Of a DNA stretch of 5,518 nucleotides, positions 1 through 5,518 are shown one piece after another. Positions within the stretch are counted from its first letter, which is position 1; the number at the start of each line of letters is the position of its first letter. The position numbers and the translations under genes were made by a program. The notes under the pieces are model-generated. The model saw nothing but the letters and a program-made list of their open reading frames with translations. It ran no database searches and was not told the DNA's origin. This stretch comes from Klebsiella pneumoniae (GTDB taxonomy: Bacteria > Bacteroidota > Bacteroidia > Flavobacteriales > Flavobacteriaceae), in NCBI GenBank assembly GCA_943325355.2, contig CALPPA020000137.1, forward strand, positions 1-5,518. Direction: 5' to 3'.

Positions 1-316
1 AGGCGATTACTTTATCATCTCCTAAATAGTTACCAGCATTTAGTTTTTTTAGAAACTTATTACTTACTTTATCAATGGTTAATAATCTGTGTAATTGATT
101 TAGTTCTGGTGCATTTTTCCACGCTTCTTTAGAGGAATTTACGGATTGTTCCAAATCTTTAATAACATTATAATAGTTAGATTCTTGTATAACATCAACC
201 CATTTTAGTGTAAGATTATCTTTTGTTGCTTTGTTGATTACTTCCTTGTTATCAATTTTATTGTTGCAAGAGAACGCTATAAATAGTAATTGTAGGTATA
301 ATATTTTTTTTATCAT
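1..316 (-). CDS. Putative lipoprotein, N-terminal part (runs off the left edge)
   Basis: An uninterrupted minus-strand frame starts at an ATG at 314-316 and is still open at base 1, giving 105 codons. The product starts MIKKILYLQLLFIAFSCNN: two lysines, a hydrophobic stretch and a cysteine at residue 17, which fits a signal peptidase II lipobox (AFS-C) of the relaxed Bacteroidota kind. It is therefore probably lipid-anchored in the periplasm or outer membrane. The mature part is hydrophilic and looks helical, with segments such as WVDVIQESNYYNVIKDLEQS and APELNQLHRLLTIDKVSNKF. I recognise no domain, and the C-terminus is missing. The upstream DNA is AT-rich without a Shine-Dalgarno site, as usual in this group, and I found no convincing -33/-7 pair. 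Coding status is well supported; function is unknown. Confidence 0.7.
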   Translation of the reverse strand, partial: MIKKILYLQLLFIAFSCNNKIDNKEVINKATKDNLTLKWVDVIQESNYYNVIKDLEQSVNSSKEAWKNAPELNQLHRLLTIDKVSNKFLKKLNAGNYLGDDKVIA

Positions 317-372
317 ATTTTTATTTTCAATTGTAAGGATATGTAAAAGTATTAATTATTAGGATACAGTTT

Positions 373-541
373 TTAGCTATTGAGAACGTCACGCTTGTGC
401 CAATTATATAATGTCACATATAAGATTATAGCAAATGAACCAAGAGTAATTATTAGTTTTTTTTAACCTGATTAGTTCGTTCAATTCTCCAGTTGGTTGA
501 AATGAAATTTTAGAAGGAGATACTTCATCACAGCTATTACT
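373..541 (-). pseudogene. Possible remnant of a small membrane protein, split at a run of eight A
   Basis: On the minus strand, bases 541 to about 457 read CDEVSPSKISFQPTGELNE followed by LIRLKK. After a run of eight A (457-464) this frame turns to noise. One frame over, bases 456-373 read LIITLGSFAIILYVTLYNW then HKRDVLNS and a TAA stop. Removing one A joins the two pieces into basic residues, a hydrophobic membrane-like segment and a charged tail. There is no ATG in the first piece, which is preceded by an in-frame stop at 542-544, so the 5' end seems lost. The family is not recognised. The reading is short and could be chance in AT-rich DNA. Confidence 0.25.
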
Positions 542-566
542 TCAATTACTTCCCAATAACCGATTT
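527..566 (-). repeat. 40-bp block resembling the 3' end of uvrA
   Basis: Ungapped comparison with 3668-3707 (offset 3141) gives 30 of 40 identical bases by my count. In the matching frame it reads K-S-V-I-G-K-stop-L-K-stop-stop, against [14 protein letters not shown] at the end of the uvrA remnant. Both tails end at equivalent TAG codons (534-536 and 3675-3677). The Tyr and Glu codons have become TAA. It lies in the same orientation as the other copy. The similarity does not clearly continue upstream of 566, so a chance or partial match remains possible. Confidence 0.4.
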
Positions 567-575
567 CACACTATT

Positions 576-1057
576 CTAAAAAGGATACCGAATCGCAATA
601 TTCAATATCAAATTTTCTTTTCTCCTAGAGCCACTTCCACAATCAATGTCATCAATCGCTCATCTTTGTCCTTCGGGCAAATAGGGCTTTCTTAAAGGAA
701 AGGCAAAATCTGACTGGTTTCCCGTTCCCAGTTTGAATTTATTATGTCCTTTGTTTTCTCCCGAAAGCTGAAAATCAACTCCGCCAAACACGGATACTAT
801 CAGTAACTCAGCACATTAAAAAACGCTTCGGTTATTCCAGTTCAAATTAATTTCTGTACTGGGAAATCTGGCAGAAATGGTTTTGCCTAAAACCCCACAC
901 GAATAAACTTTTTAAGTAAAAGCGTCGGATAATAATAAGCATCCAAAGTGTTTTTCAAACTGTCCCAAACTTTGAATTCATTTTTACAAAGTTGAATGTG
1001 CCCAGATTTATAAAACGGTTCAAAGAAAGATGTTTTTTTTTCGGTTGTAATAGACTC
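576..1057 (-). pseudogene. Decayed gene of unknown family, possibly an outer-membrane protein
   Basis: A minus-strand frame from about 1057 to 890 reads protein-like text (SFFEPFYKSGHIQLCKNEF, then KVWDSLKNTLDAYYYPTLLL) and ends at TAG 887-889. One frame over, from 893 to 576, the text continues (VLGKTISARFPSTEINLNW, GGVDFQLSGENKGHNKFKLG, FAFPLRKPYLPEGQR). It is broken by TAA at 816-818 and TGA at 660-662; the latter could be a former Trp codon (GQR-W-AIDDID). It ends NLILNIAIRYPF-stop at 576-578. A final beta-strand-like segment ending in Phe is typical of outer-membrane barrels, which is my only hint of a class. No ATG lies in the first frame back to the stop at 1115-1117, so the N-terminus is probably missing. 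At least one frameshift and two nonsense codons argue against expression. The parent family is not recognised. Confidence 0.5.
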
Positions 1058-1110
1058 CTTTTTTAAAACATAAAAACTAAAAATTAAAATGTAACAAAAT
1101 TGCTTTAATT

Positions 1111-1138
1111 TTGACTAAATATAAAAGTCATATTTTCA
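1111..1138 (+). promoter_or_regulatory. Candidate Bacteroidota-type promoter for the S9 peptidase gene
   Basis: TTG at 1111-1113 and TATTTTCA at 1131-1138 are separated by 17 bases. This resembles the Bacteroidota -33 TTG / -7 TAnnTTTG pattern, with the last two -7 positions off consensus. A start point near 1142 would leave a leader of about 20 bases before the ATG at 1161. The spacer includes a 5-bp inverted repeat, TGACT (1112-1116) and AGTCA (1126-1130), which could be an operator or chance. The leader has no Shine-Dalgarno site. Confidence 0.35.
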
Positions 1139-1160
1139 TTAATCCAAAATAATTTTTCCA

Positions 1161-3569
1161 ATGAAATTAAAAGTAACATTATTATTTCTAGGTCTAAGCT
1201 TATCTGCTCTTGCTCAAGAAAACCTTAGCTATCAAAAACCGTCTAAAACCATTTTAGACTTGGTTGATTATCAAAGAGCACCATCCGTTTCAATGGATAC
1301 CAAAAAGGATTATATGCTCTTGTCTTACAGAAACACATACAAAACATTAGGCGATTTGAACCAGGAAGAATTGCGATTAGGGGGTTTAAGAATAAATCCT
1401 ATAACTAATATTTCGAGCACGGCGACTTACATAATCAATCTCAAGTTGCGAAAAATACAAGACAAAAACGAAATTCAGGTTATTGGTTTACCAACTAATC
1501 CTCAAATAAGTAATGTAATGTGGTCGCCTAATGACAAGAAAATTTTATTTTCAAATACAATTGATACCGGTGTAGAACTTTGGGTTTTGGATGTGGCTTC
1601 AGCAAAAGCAACTAAACTAACCCAAGCAATCGTAAATGCAAATTTGGGCAATCCGTTCAGTTGGTTCAATGACAACGAAACTATTTTGGTAAAAATGTTG
1701 CCAAAAAACAGAGTAGCATTATTAGATGCCAAAAAAGATTTGCCTACAGGTCCAATTATCTCAAATGCTGATGGTGCGAAATCGCAAAACAGAACCTATC
1801 CAGATATGTTGAAAAATAAAAATGATGAAATCAATTTTGAGAATATCATTACTTCTGAATTGTATAAAGTGAACTTAAACGGAACCGCAACTTTGTTCAA
1901 GAATGCTGCTATGTATGCTGGAGAAAGAATTTCGCCAGATGGTAATTATGTGATGTTAACCACTATTCAGAAACCATTTTCATACATCGTTCCATTGAGT
2001 CGATTTCCTATGAAAACAGTCATTAATGACATAAATGGTATTGAAATAAAAGTGGTAAATGAAGTGCCGTTGAATGAAATTATGCCAAAAGGTTTTATGG
2101 CTGTTCGCAAAGGGAAAAGAGAAATGAATTGGCGAAATGACAAACCAGCAACCTTGTCGTATGTTGTGGCATTAGACGAAGGTGATCAAGCTAATAAAGT
2201 GGAGTTTAGAGATGAAGTATTTCTATGGGAAGCTCCTTTTAATAACCAACCGACTTCTTTGGTAAAAACTCCGCAACGCTTTAGCGATATAATCTGGGGG
2301 AATGATCAAGTTGCCATTGTTTTTGACGAATGGTATGACACTCGAAATACTAAGACATACTTGATAAATCCATCTGATTTGACTCAAAAACCAAAAGTAA
2401 TTTCAGATCGAAATTCACAAGATATTTATTCAGATCCTGGTAATTTTGAAACCAAGAAAAACCAGTATAATAAATATGTTTTGGCTATTGAAAATGACAA
2501 TGCCTATCGGATTGGAGCTGGCTTTACTAAAGAGGGACAATTTCCTTTTATTGATGAATTCAATTTGAAAACACTAAAATCAAACCGACTTTATACTTCA
2601 CTTTTCAAAGACAAAAAAGAAGATTTATTGGAAATTGAAGATTACAAAAAAGGAATAGTTTTAGTTCAGATTCAGTCTAAAAACGAACCTCCAAATTACT
2701 ATTTTAGAAATATCAAACAAAAAAACAAACTTACGCCCATTACTACATTCCAAAGTCCATTTGAAAGTATCAAAAATGTGAGCAAAGAAGTAATTAAATA
2801 CAAGCGAAAAGATGGTGTGGAATTATCCGGAACTTTGTACTTGCCAGAAGGATATGACAAGATAAAAAAAGAAAAACTACCACTATTGATTTGGGCTTAT
2901 CCTGCTGAATTCAAAGACAAAAGCAGTGCGGGTCAAAGCAGTCAAAACCCAAATGAATTTACGTTTCCGTATTATGGTTCATTCGTTTACTGGGTAACCA
3001 AAGGCTATGTGGTTCTTGATGATGCTTCGTTTCCAATTATTGGTGAAGGAACCACAGAACCTAATGACAATTTCATTACACAATTAGTTGACAATGCCGA
3101 AGCAGCAATCAATGCTATAGATGCTTTGGGTTATATCAACAAGAAAAAAGTAGCAGTTGGAGGACATTCTTATGGTGCCTTTATGACTGCCAATTTGTTG
3201 ACTCATTCGAATCTTTTTGCTTGCGGAATCGCTCGAAGTGGTGCTTACAACAGAACTTTGACTCCTTTTGGTTTTCAAATGGAACAACGCAATTATTGGG
3301 AAGTTCCTGAAGTTTACAACACGATGTCTCCATTTATGAATGCGGATAAAATGAAAACTCCAATGCTGTTAGTACACGGTGAAGCGGATAACAATCCCGG
3401 CACTTTTACTTTGCAAACAGAGCGTTATTTTCAAGCTTTAAAAGGATTAGGAGCGCCAGCCAGAATGGTAATTTTACCCAAAGAGGCACACAGTTACGTG
3501 GCAAAAGAAAATATTTTACATTTGCTTTGGGAACAAGATCAGTTCTTGGAGAAATATTTAAAAAATTGA
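1161..3569 (+). CDS. Exported S9 serine peptidase, glutamyl endopeptidase (CGEP, S9D) type
   Basis: The 802-residue product should hydrolyse peptides in the periplasm or outside the cell. Residues 1-18 form a signal peptide with an ALA cleavage motif before Q19. Residues ~25-535 have the beta-propeller-like sequence expected of S9 enzymes, including GGLRINP at 74-80 and ELWVLDVASAKATKLT. From ~540 the alpha/beta-hydrolase domain follows. The nucleophile is S670 in GGHSYGAFM, the acid D743 in GEADNNPG, and the base H777 in KEAHSY, so the triad is complete. The segments ACGIARSGAYNRTLTPFGF and GEADNNPG match the plant chloroplast glutamyl endopeptidase family, which cleaves after Glu. Glu preference here is inferred by family only. 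Length is normal and no type IX sorting domain is seen at the C-terminus, which ends EKYLKN. The gene appears monocistronic, with a candidate promoter before it and a terminator after it. This start is chosen because the signal peptide begins there. Confidence 0.95.
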   Translation: MKLKVTLLFLGLSLSALAQENLSYQKPSKTILDLVDYQRAPSVSMDTKKDYMLLSYRNTYKTLGDLNQEELRLGGLRINPITNISSTATYIINLKLRKIQDKNEIQVIGLPTNPQISNVMWSPNDKKILFSNTIDTGVELWVLDVASAKATKLTQAIVNANLGNPFSWFNDNETILVKMLPKNRVALLDAKKDLPTGPIISNADGAKSQNRTYPDMLKNKNDEINFENIITSELYKVNLNGTATLFKNAAMYAGERISPDGNYVMLTTIQKPFSYIVPLSRFPMKTVINDINGIEIKVVNEVPLNEIMPKGFMAVRKGKREMNWRNDKPATLSYVVALDEGDQANKVEFRDEVFLWEAPFNNQPTSLVKTPQRFSDIIWGNDQVAIVFDEWYDTRNTKTYLINPSDLTQKPKVISDRNSQDIYSDPGNFETKKNQYNKYVLAIENDNAYRIGAGFTKEGQFPFIDEFNLKTLKSNRLYTSLFKDKKEDLLEIEDYKKGIVLVQIQSKNEPPNYYFRNIKQKNKLTPITTFQSPFESIKNVSKEVIKYKRKDGVELSGTLYLPEGYDKIKKEKLPLLIWAYPAEFKDKSSAGQSSQNPNEFTFPYYGSFVYWVTKGYVVLDDASFPIIGEGTTEPNDNFITQLVDNAEAAINAIDALGYINKKKVAVGGHSYGAFMTANLLTHSNLFACGIARSGAYNRTLTPFGFQMEQRNYWEVPEVYNTMSPFMNADKMKTPMLLVHGEADNNPGTFTLQTERYFQALKGLGAPARMVILPKEAHSYVAKENILHLLWEQDQFLEKYLKN

Positions 3570-3588
3570 TTCAAAGAATATTGAATAC

Positions 3589-3625
3589 AAAAACCGAAAT
3601 CAATCTAATCTGATTTCGGGTTTTT
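3589..3625 (+). terminator. Intrinsic terminator after the S9 peptidase gene
   Basis: A perfect 9-bp stem, CCGAAATCA (3594-3602) with TGATTTCGG (3611-3619), encloses an 8-base loop. It is followed by G and a run of five T (3621-3625) and preceded by five A (3589-3593). It begins 20 bases after the peptidase stop codon. The A run on the left means it could also stop transcription arriving on the minus strand. Confidence 0.8.
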
Positions 3626-3674
3626 ATGTCTCTATGAAAACTCTTTGACTATTCCTCAAACAGATTAATTACAA

Positions 3675-3869
3675 CTACTCCTTCAAATATTTACCTGTAA
3701 CTGATTTTTTGTTTTTTATAATCTCTTCAGGAGTTCCTTCGGCGAGTAATTGTCCGCCATTTTCGCCACCTTCGGGACCTAAATCGATAATCCAGTCGGC
3801 ACATTTTATAAGGTCGAGATTGTGTTCAATGACCAATATCTAATGTTCTTTGTCAATCAAGGCCTCAAA
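3675..3869 (-). pseudogene. uvrA: C-terminal remnant of UvrA excinuclease subunit
   Basis: The minus strand reads FEALIDKEH, an amber TAG (3840-3842), then [54 protein letters not shown] and TAG at 3675-3677. [24 protein letters not shown] and the GKYL tail are the hallmark end of UvrA, the ATPase that recognises damaged DNA in nucleotide excision repair. VIEHNLD includes the D-loop/H-loop part of the second ABC ATPase domain. Only about 64 of the usual ~940 residues remain. The amber codon replaces what is normally a Thr or similar residue before ILVIEHN. Upstream of 3869 the recognisable sequence stops, and an in-frame TAG follows at 3870-3872. No start codon or promoter is evident. The fragment cannot make UvrA; a complete copy is expected elsewhere in the genome, perhaps as a paralogue. 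Confidence 0.88.
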
Positions 3870-3918
3870 CTAAGTTAAATGAAGAAATAACTAATCACTG
3901 AAAATTGTTACAGGTAAA
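3690..3918. repeat. Inverted repeat bracketing the uvrA remnant
   Basis: TTTACCTGTAAC at 3690-3701 and GTTACAGGTAAA at 3907-3918 are perfect 12-bp inverted copies. Allowing one gap and one mismatch, the match extends to AAAATTGTTACAGGTAAA at 3901-3918 against the complement of 3690-3708. The left arm is the uvrA codon run for KSVTGK. The right arm lies just beyond the broken 5' edge of the remnant. This suggests a partial inverted duplication or a rearrangement scar; the spacing is too long for a simple terminator. Confidence 0.4.
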
Positions 3919-4040
3919 CTAGGGATTGATATTTAGCTTTTAAATAAAAGTGAATGGGAATTAAAATCATTTATTTAATGTCTTCTTGTTAAGCGGACTT
4001 TCCCATGGAGTATATGTATAACCAGACGGATATGTAAAAA
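3870..4040. other. Gap between the uvrA remnant and the next gene
   Basis: Apart from the right arm of the inverted repeat, this stretch holds no gene. On the minus strand a short open frame (4047 down to the TGA at 3967-3969) reads TYPSGYTYTPWESPLNKK. It is richer in Pro, Tyr and Trp than random AT-rich DNA and may be another coding scrap, but it has no start codon and I do not recognise it. ATGGGAA (3954-3960) and TTCCCAT (4000-4006) form a weak 7-bp inverted repeat with a 39-base spacer. No convincing terminator for the gene ending at 4041 was seen. Confidence 0.3.
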
Positions 4041-5321
4041 TTATGTTTCAATATATTTTTGGGCAATAGTTATAAACTTATGAAAACCAATTTTAGTGGC
4101 TAATTCTTTTAGCTTAGAATAATTTTCATATACTTGATTAGAGTCTTTTTCGCAAAAATACAATTTGATGTTTGTTAAATAATAGAAAAGCGTAATATAG
4201 TCGGTGTAAGCTAATTCAATCTTATCTAATTCTACTAAAGCCAAATTATTTTTAGCCGTTTTTAAATTTCCTTTGTATATGTTGACGTTTGCTATACCTA
4301 TTAAATAATTTGCTACACCACTTTTCGAAGACCATCTATCCACTTCAAATAGTTCTTCATAATAGTTCTCAATGATTACATCTAAGAAATCATATTCTTC
4401 TTTTACTACAAGTGAAGGAATTATCTCAATCAAAAATAGATGTGGCTTTCTTGATTTGAGTTCTTTTTTTATTGAATTTTCAAGTAATTCATCTATTTTC
4501 CCGCCACTCAATATTTTAAATCCATAATATCGTCCCATTAAAACAGAATACAGTTGCTCTGATCTTTTTGGGAAATCAATCATAATATCACTGTAGTCTT
4601 CATTAGAATAATATTTTTGATAGAAGGCCATCAAAGAAGTGAAAAGAAAATCAGATGCATTGGCATTAGCACTATTAATCATTTTAAGTACCTCAATATA
4701 ATAACCGTTTAAATGCGAATAGTCAATAAAGCACAATGGTCCAGAATTTCTAAAACTTTCGGAGGTTATAAGCACTTTATAAATGTTTAGAGCACGGGTA
4801 GTTTCTAATTTATAAAAGCTAAAAGTAGTGAGGATCGCAAATTTTGTAAGCGCACTGTCAGTTAATTTTTTGTAATCAAAAAAAGTAAAAAAGACGATAA
4901 GAGATTCGATCCTATTTTTTTCAATCAAAAAACAAACATGATTGGCAACCGCGATAATATTATGTTCGTTTTCTAAAGAAGCGTTAAACTGCCGTACTTC
5001 GTTTTCTTTTAATTCATTTTCGTGAAGCTGTAACCGCAACATTTTTATTTGAAAGTACCATTCATCATAATTCAGCTTATTATTGATATAATTGGAATAA
5101 GATGCAAACCCTAAGTATTTGGATAAGATATTTAAGGTTGACCCTGCAGGAATTGTTTTTGGCAAAAAACCAAACAATCTTCTCAATGTATTGAAGCCAA
5201 TTTGACCCCCAACACTAGCCTCTATCTCCTCTTTAAGATTTTTAACATCCCTGACATTTTCTACTGTAATGCCAGATTTCTTCTGTATGTCAATTAAAAT
5301 TTGGGTACAATCCTTATTCAT
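4041..5321 (-). CDS. Cytosolic protein with HTH-like N-terminus and TPR-like helical body
   Basis: The 426-residue product has no signal peptide or membrane segment. Residues ~1-80 contain IGFNTLRRLFGFLP (41-54) and TLNILSKYLGFASYSNY (62-78). This helical pattern recurs at the N-termini of many Bacteroidota proteins and resembles a DNA-binding helix-turn-helix module. Residues ~85-426 are almost wholly helical, rich in Leu, Tyr, Phe, Lys and Glu, and end in TPR-like helix pairs (NVNIYKGNLKTAKNNLALVE, YYLTNIKLYFCEKDSNQVYE). I infer a regulator or scaffold that senses a peptide or protein partner; there is no enzyme motif. The frame is intact. The start is the ATG at 5319-5321, followed by a natural amphipathic N-terminus (MNKDCTQILIDIQKKSG). 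The gene is divergent from the one starting at 5442 and 120 bp from it, so it might control that neighbour. Coding status is firm; role unknown. Confidence 0.85.
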   Translation of the reverse strand: MNKDCTQILIDIQKKSGITVENVRDVKNLKEEIEASVGGQIGFNTLRRLFGFLPKTIPAGSTLNILSKYLGFASYSNYINNKLNYDEWYFQIKMLRLQLHENELKENEVRQFNASLENEHNIIAVANHVCFLIEKNRIESLIVFFTFFDYKKLTDSALTKFAILTTFSFYKLETTRALNIYKVLITSESFRNSGPLCFIDYSHLNGYYIEVLKMINSANANASDFLFTSLMAFYQKYYSNEDYSDIMIDFPKRSEQLYSVLMGRYYGFKILSGGKIDELLENSIKKELKSRKPHLFLIEIIPSLVVKEEYDFLDVIIENYYEELFEVDRWSSKSGVANYLIGIANVNIYKGNLKTAKNNLALVELDKIELAYTDYITLFYYLTNIKLYFCEKDSNQVYENYSKLKELATKIGFHKFITIAQKYIET

Positions 5322-5341
5322 GATGGGCTATCGATGGGCTA
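5322..5341. repeat. 9-bp tandem repeat directly before the regulator-like gene
   Basis: GATGGGCTA occurs at 5322-5330 and again at 5333-5341, separated by TC, giving an 11-bp period close to one helical turn. On the coding (minus) strand it reads TAGCCCATC-GA-TAGCCCATC immediately before ATG. It could be an operator for an autoregulator, a translational control site or a small local duplication. A weak -7-like TACATTTA lies just upstream on the minus strand (5347-5340), without a matching -33 TTG. Confidence 0.5.
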
Positions 5342-5441
5342 AATGTAGTAATTAATAAGATAAATTTGATTTTTGGCTATAAATTTTTTAATTGTTTTTA
5401 AGACATAAAAAGCACTGTACACCATTACTAAATTGATAAAT

Positions 5442-5518
5442 ATGGAAATAAGATCATGTATTACAGACAAACCAATTGAAAAGAACTCTGATGATAAATT
5501 AAAAATGTCGCGTTATGG
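5442..5518 (+). CDS. N-terminus of an unknown protein, possibly KAP-family NTPase (runs off the right edge)
   Basis: An ATG at 5442-5444 opens a frame that stays open to the window end, giving 25 complete codons: MEIRSCITDKPIEKNSDDKL then KMSRY. The pattern D-K-P-I followed by acidic D-D-K-L and a basic/aromatic R-Y resembles the leader found before the Walker A region in KAP-family P-loop NTPases. The Walker motifs would lie outside the window, so this is a weak family guess. The upstream DNA is AT-rich with no Shine-Dalgarno site; TTTG at 5365-5368 could be a -33 element, but no good -7 follows. It is divergent from the HTH/TPR-like gene. Confidence 0.5.
   Translation, partial: MEIRSCITDKPIEKNSDDKLKMSRY

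Larger units (their letters stand above)
317..1160. other. 844-bp gene-free stretch filled with decayed coding sequence
   Basis: No intact gene was found on either strand. Minus-strand reading frames here give protein-like text broken by stops and frameshifts, listed as separate entries: a membrane-segment remnant, a uvrA-tail-like block and a larger pseudogene. Only the last ~80 bases look like ordinary AT-rich promoter DNA, serving the peptidase gene at 1161. Bases 317-372 form the leader of the lipoprotein gene. Confidence 0.6.

Noticed and set aside
344..351. TACTTTTA on the minus strand as a -7 element for the lipoprotein gene
   Set aside because: No TTG lies at the expected -33 spacing, and such a motif is common by chance in DNA this AT-rich.
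541..714. Plus-strand open reading through the decayed region (QLLLQLLPNNRFHTILKR and onward)
   Set aside because: It has no start codon, and the minus strand of the same bases gives more coherent protein-like text with a natural end; this looks like its antisense shadow.
1502..1732. 76-codon minus-strand open frame
   Set aside because: It lies wholly inside the S9 peptidase gene, antisense to it, and has no recognisable product; the peptidase frame explains the sequence.
3084..3287. 67-codon minus-strand open frame
   Set aside because: It is antisense to the catalytic domain around S670 of the peptidase and its Ser-rich translation mirrors that conserved coding sequence.
3937..3950. CTTTT/AAAAG hairpin as a terminator for the gene ending at 4041
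   Set aside because: The stem is five nearly all-AT pairs, about 90 bases past the stop codon, and without a strong T run in the right place.

Overview
The window is AT-rich. It has no clear Shine-Dalgarno sites, carries a lipoprotein and an S9 peptidase of Bacteroidota type, and contains a Bacteroidota-style promoter candidate. Together these suggest a Flavobacterium-like member of the Bacteroidota. No RNA gene, CRISPR array or intact insertion sequence was seen.

Layout. At the left edge (1-316, minus) is the 5' part of a lipoprotein gene of unknown function that runs out of the window. The next 840 bases (317-1160) hold no intact gene. They contain decayed minus-strand coding sequence: a possible small membrane-protein remnant split at a run of eight A (373-541), a short block resembling the 3' end of uvrA (527-566), and a larger pseudogene (576 to about 1057) with one frameshift and two in-frame stops, which may derive from an outer-membrane protein. 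The one well-understood intact gene follows (1161-3569, plus): an exported S9 serine peptidase closely related to the plant chloroplast glutamyl endopeptidase (CGEP, S9D) family, with a candidate promoter upstream and a clear hairpin terminator downstream.

Between 3570 and 4040 lies a second decayed region. It holds the last ~64 codons of a UvrA excinuclease gene on the minus strand (3675-3869), cut off at its 5' side and interrupted by an amber codon, and an inverted copy of part of that tail. A 426-residue cytosolic protein follows (4041-5321, minus). It has an N-terminal DNA-binding-like domain and a helical, TPR-like remainder, an architecture common in Bacteroidota but of unknown role. 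It is divergently arranged with a gene that begins at 5442 (plus) and leaves the window after 25 codons; its start is reminiscent of KAP-family P-loop NTPases. The 120-bp gap between these two genes holds a 9-bp tandem repeat next to the regulator-like gene's start.

The genes do not form one evident pathway. The strongest theme is genome decay and rearrangement: two stretches of dead coding DNA flank the peptidase gene, and each carries a uvrA-tail-like block in the same orientation. This could mark old recombination or insertion at a uvrA 3' end, but that is inference. I found no convincing new biological system; the divergent pair at the right edge is the best place to extend the sequence.
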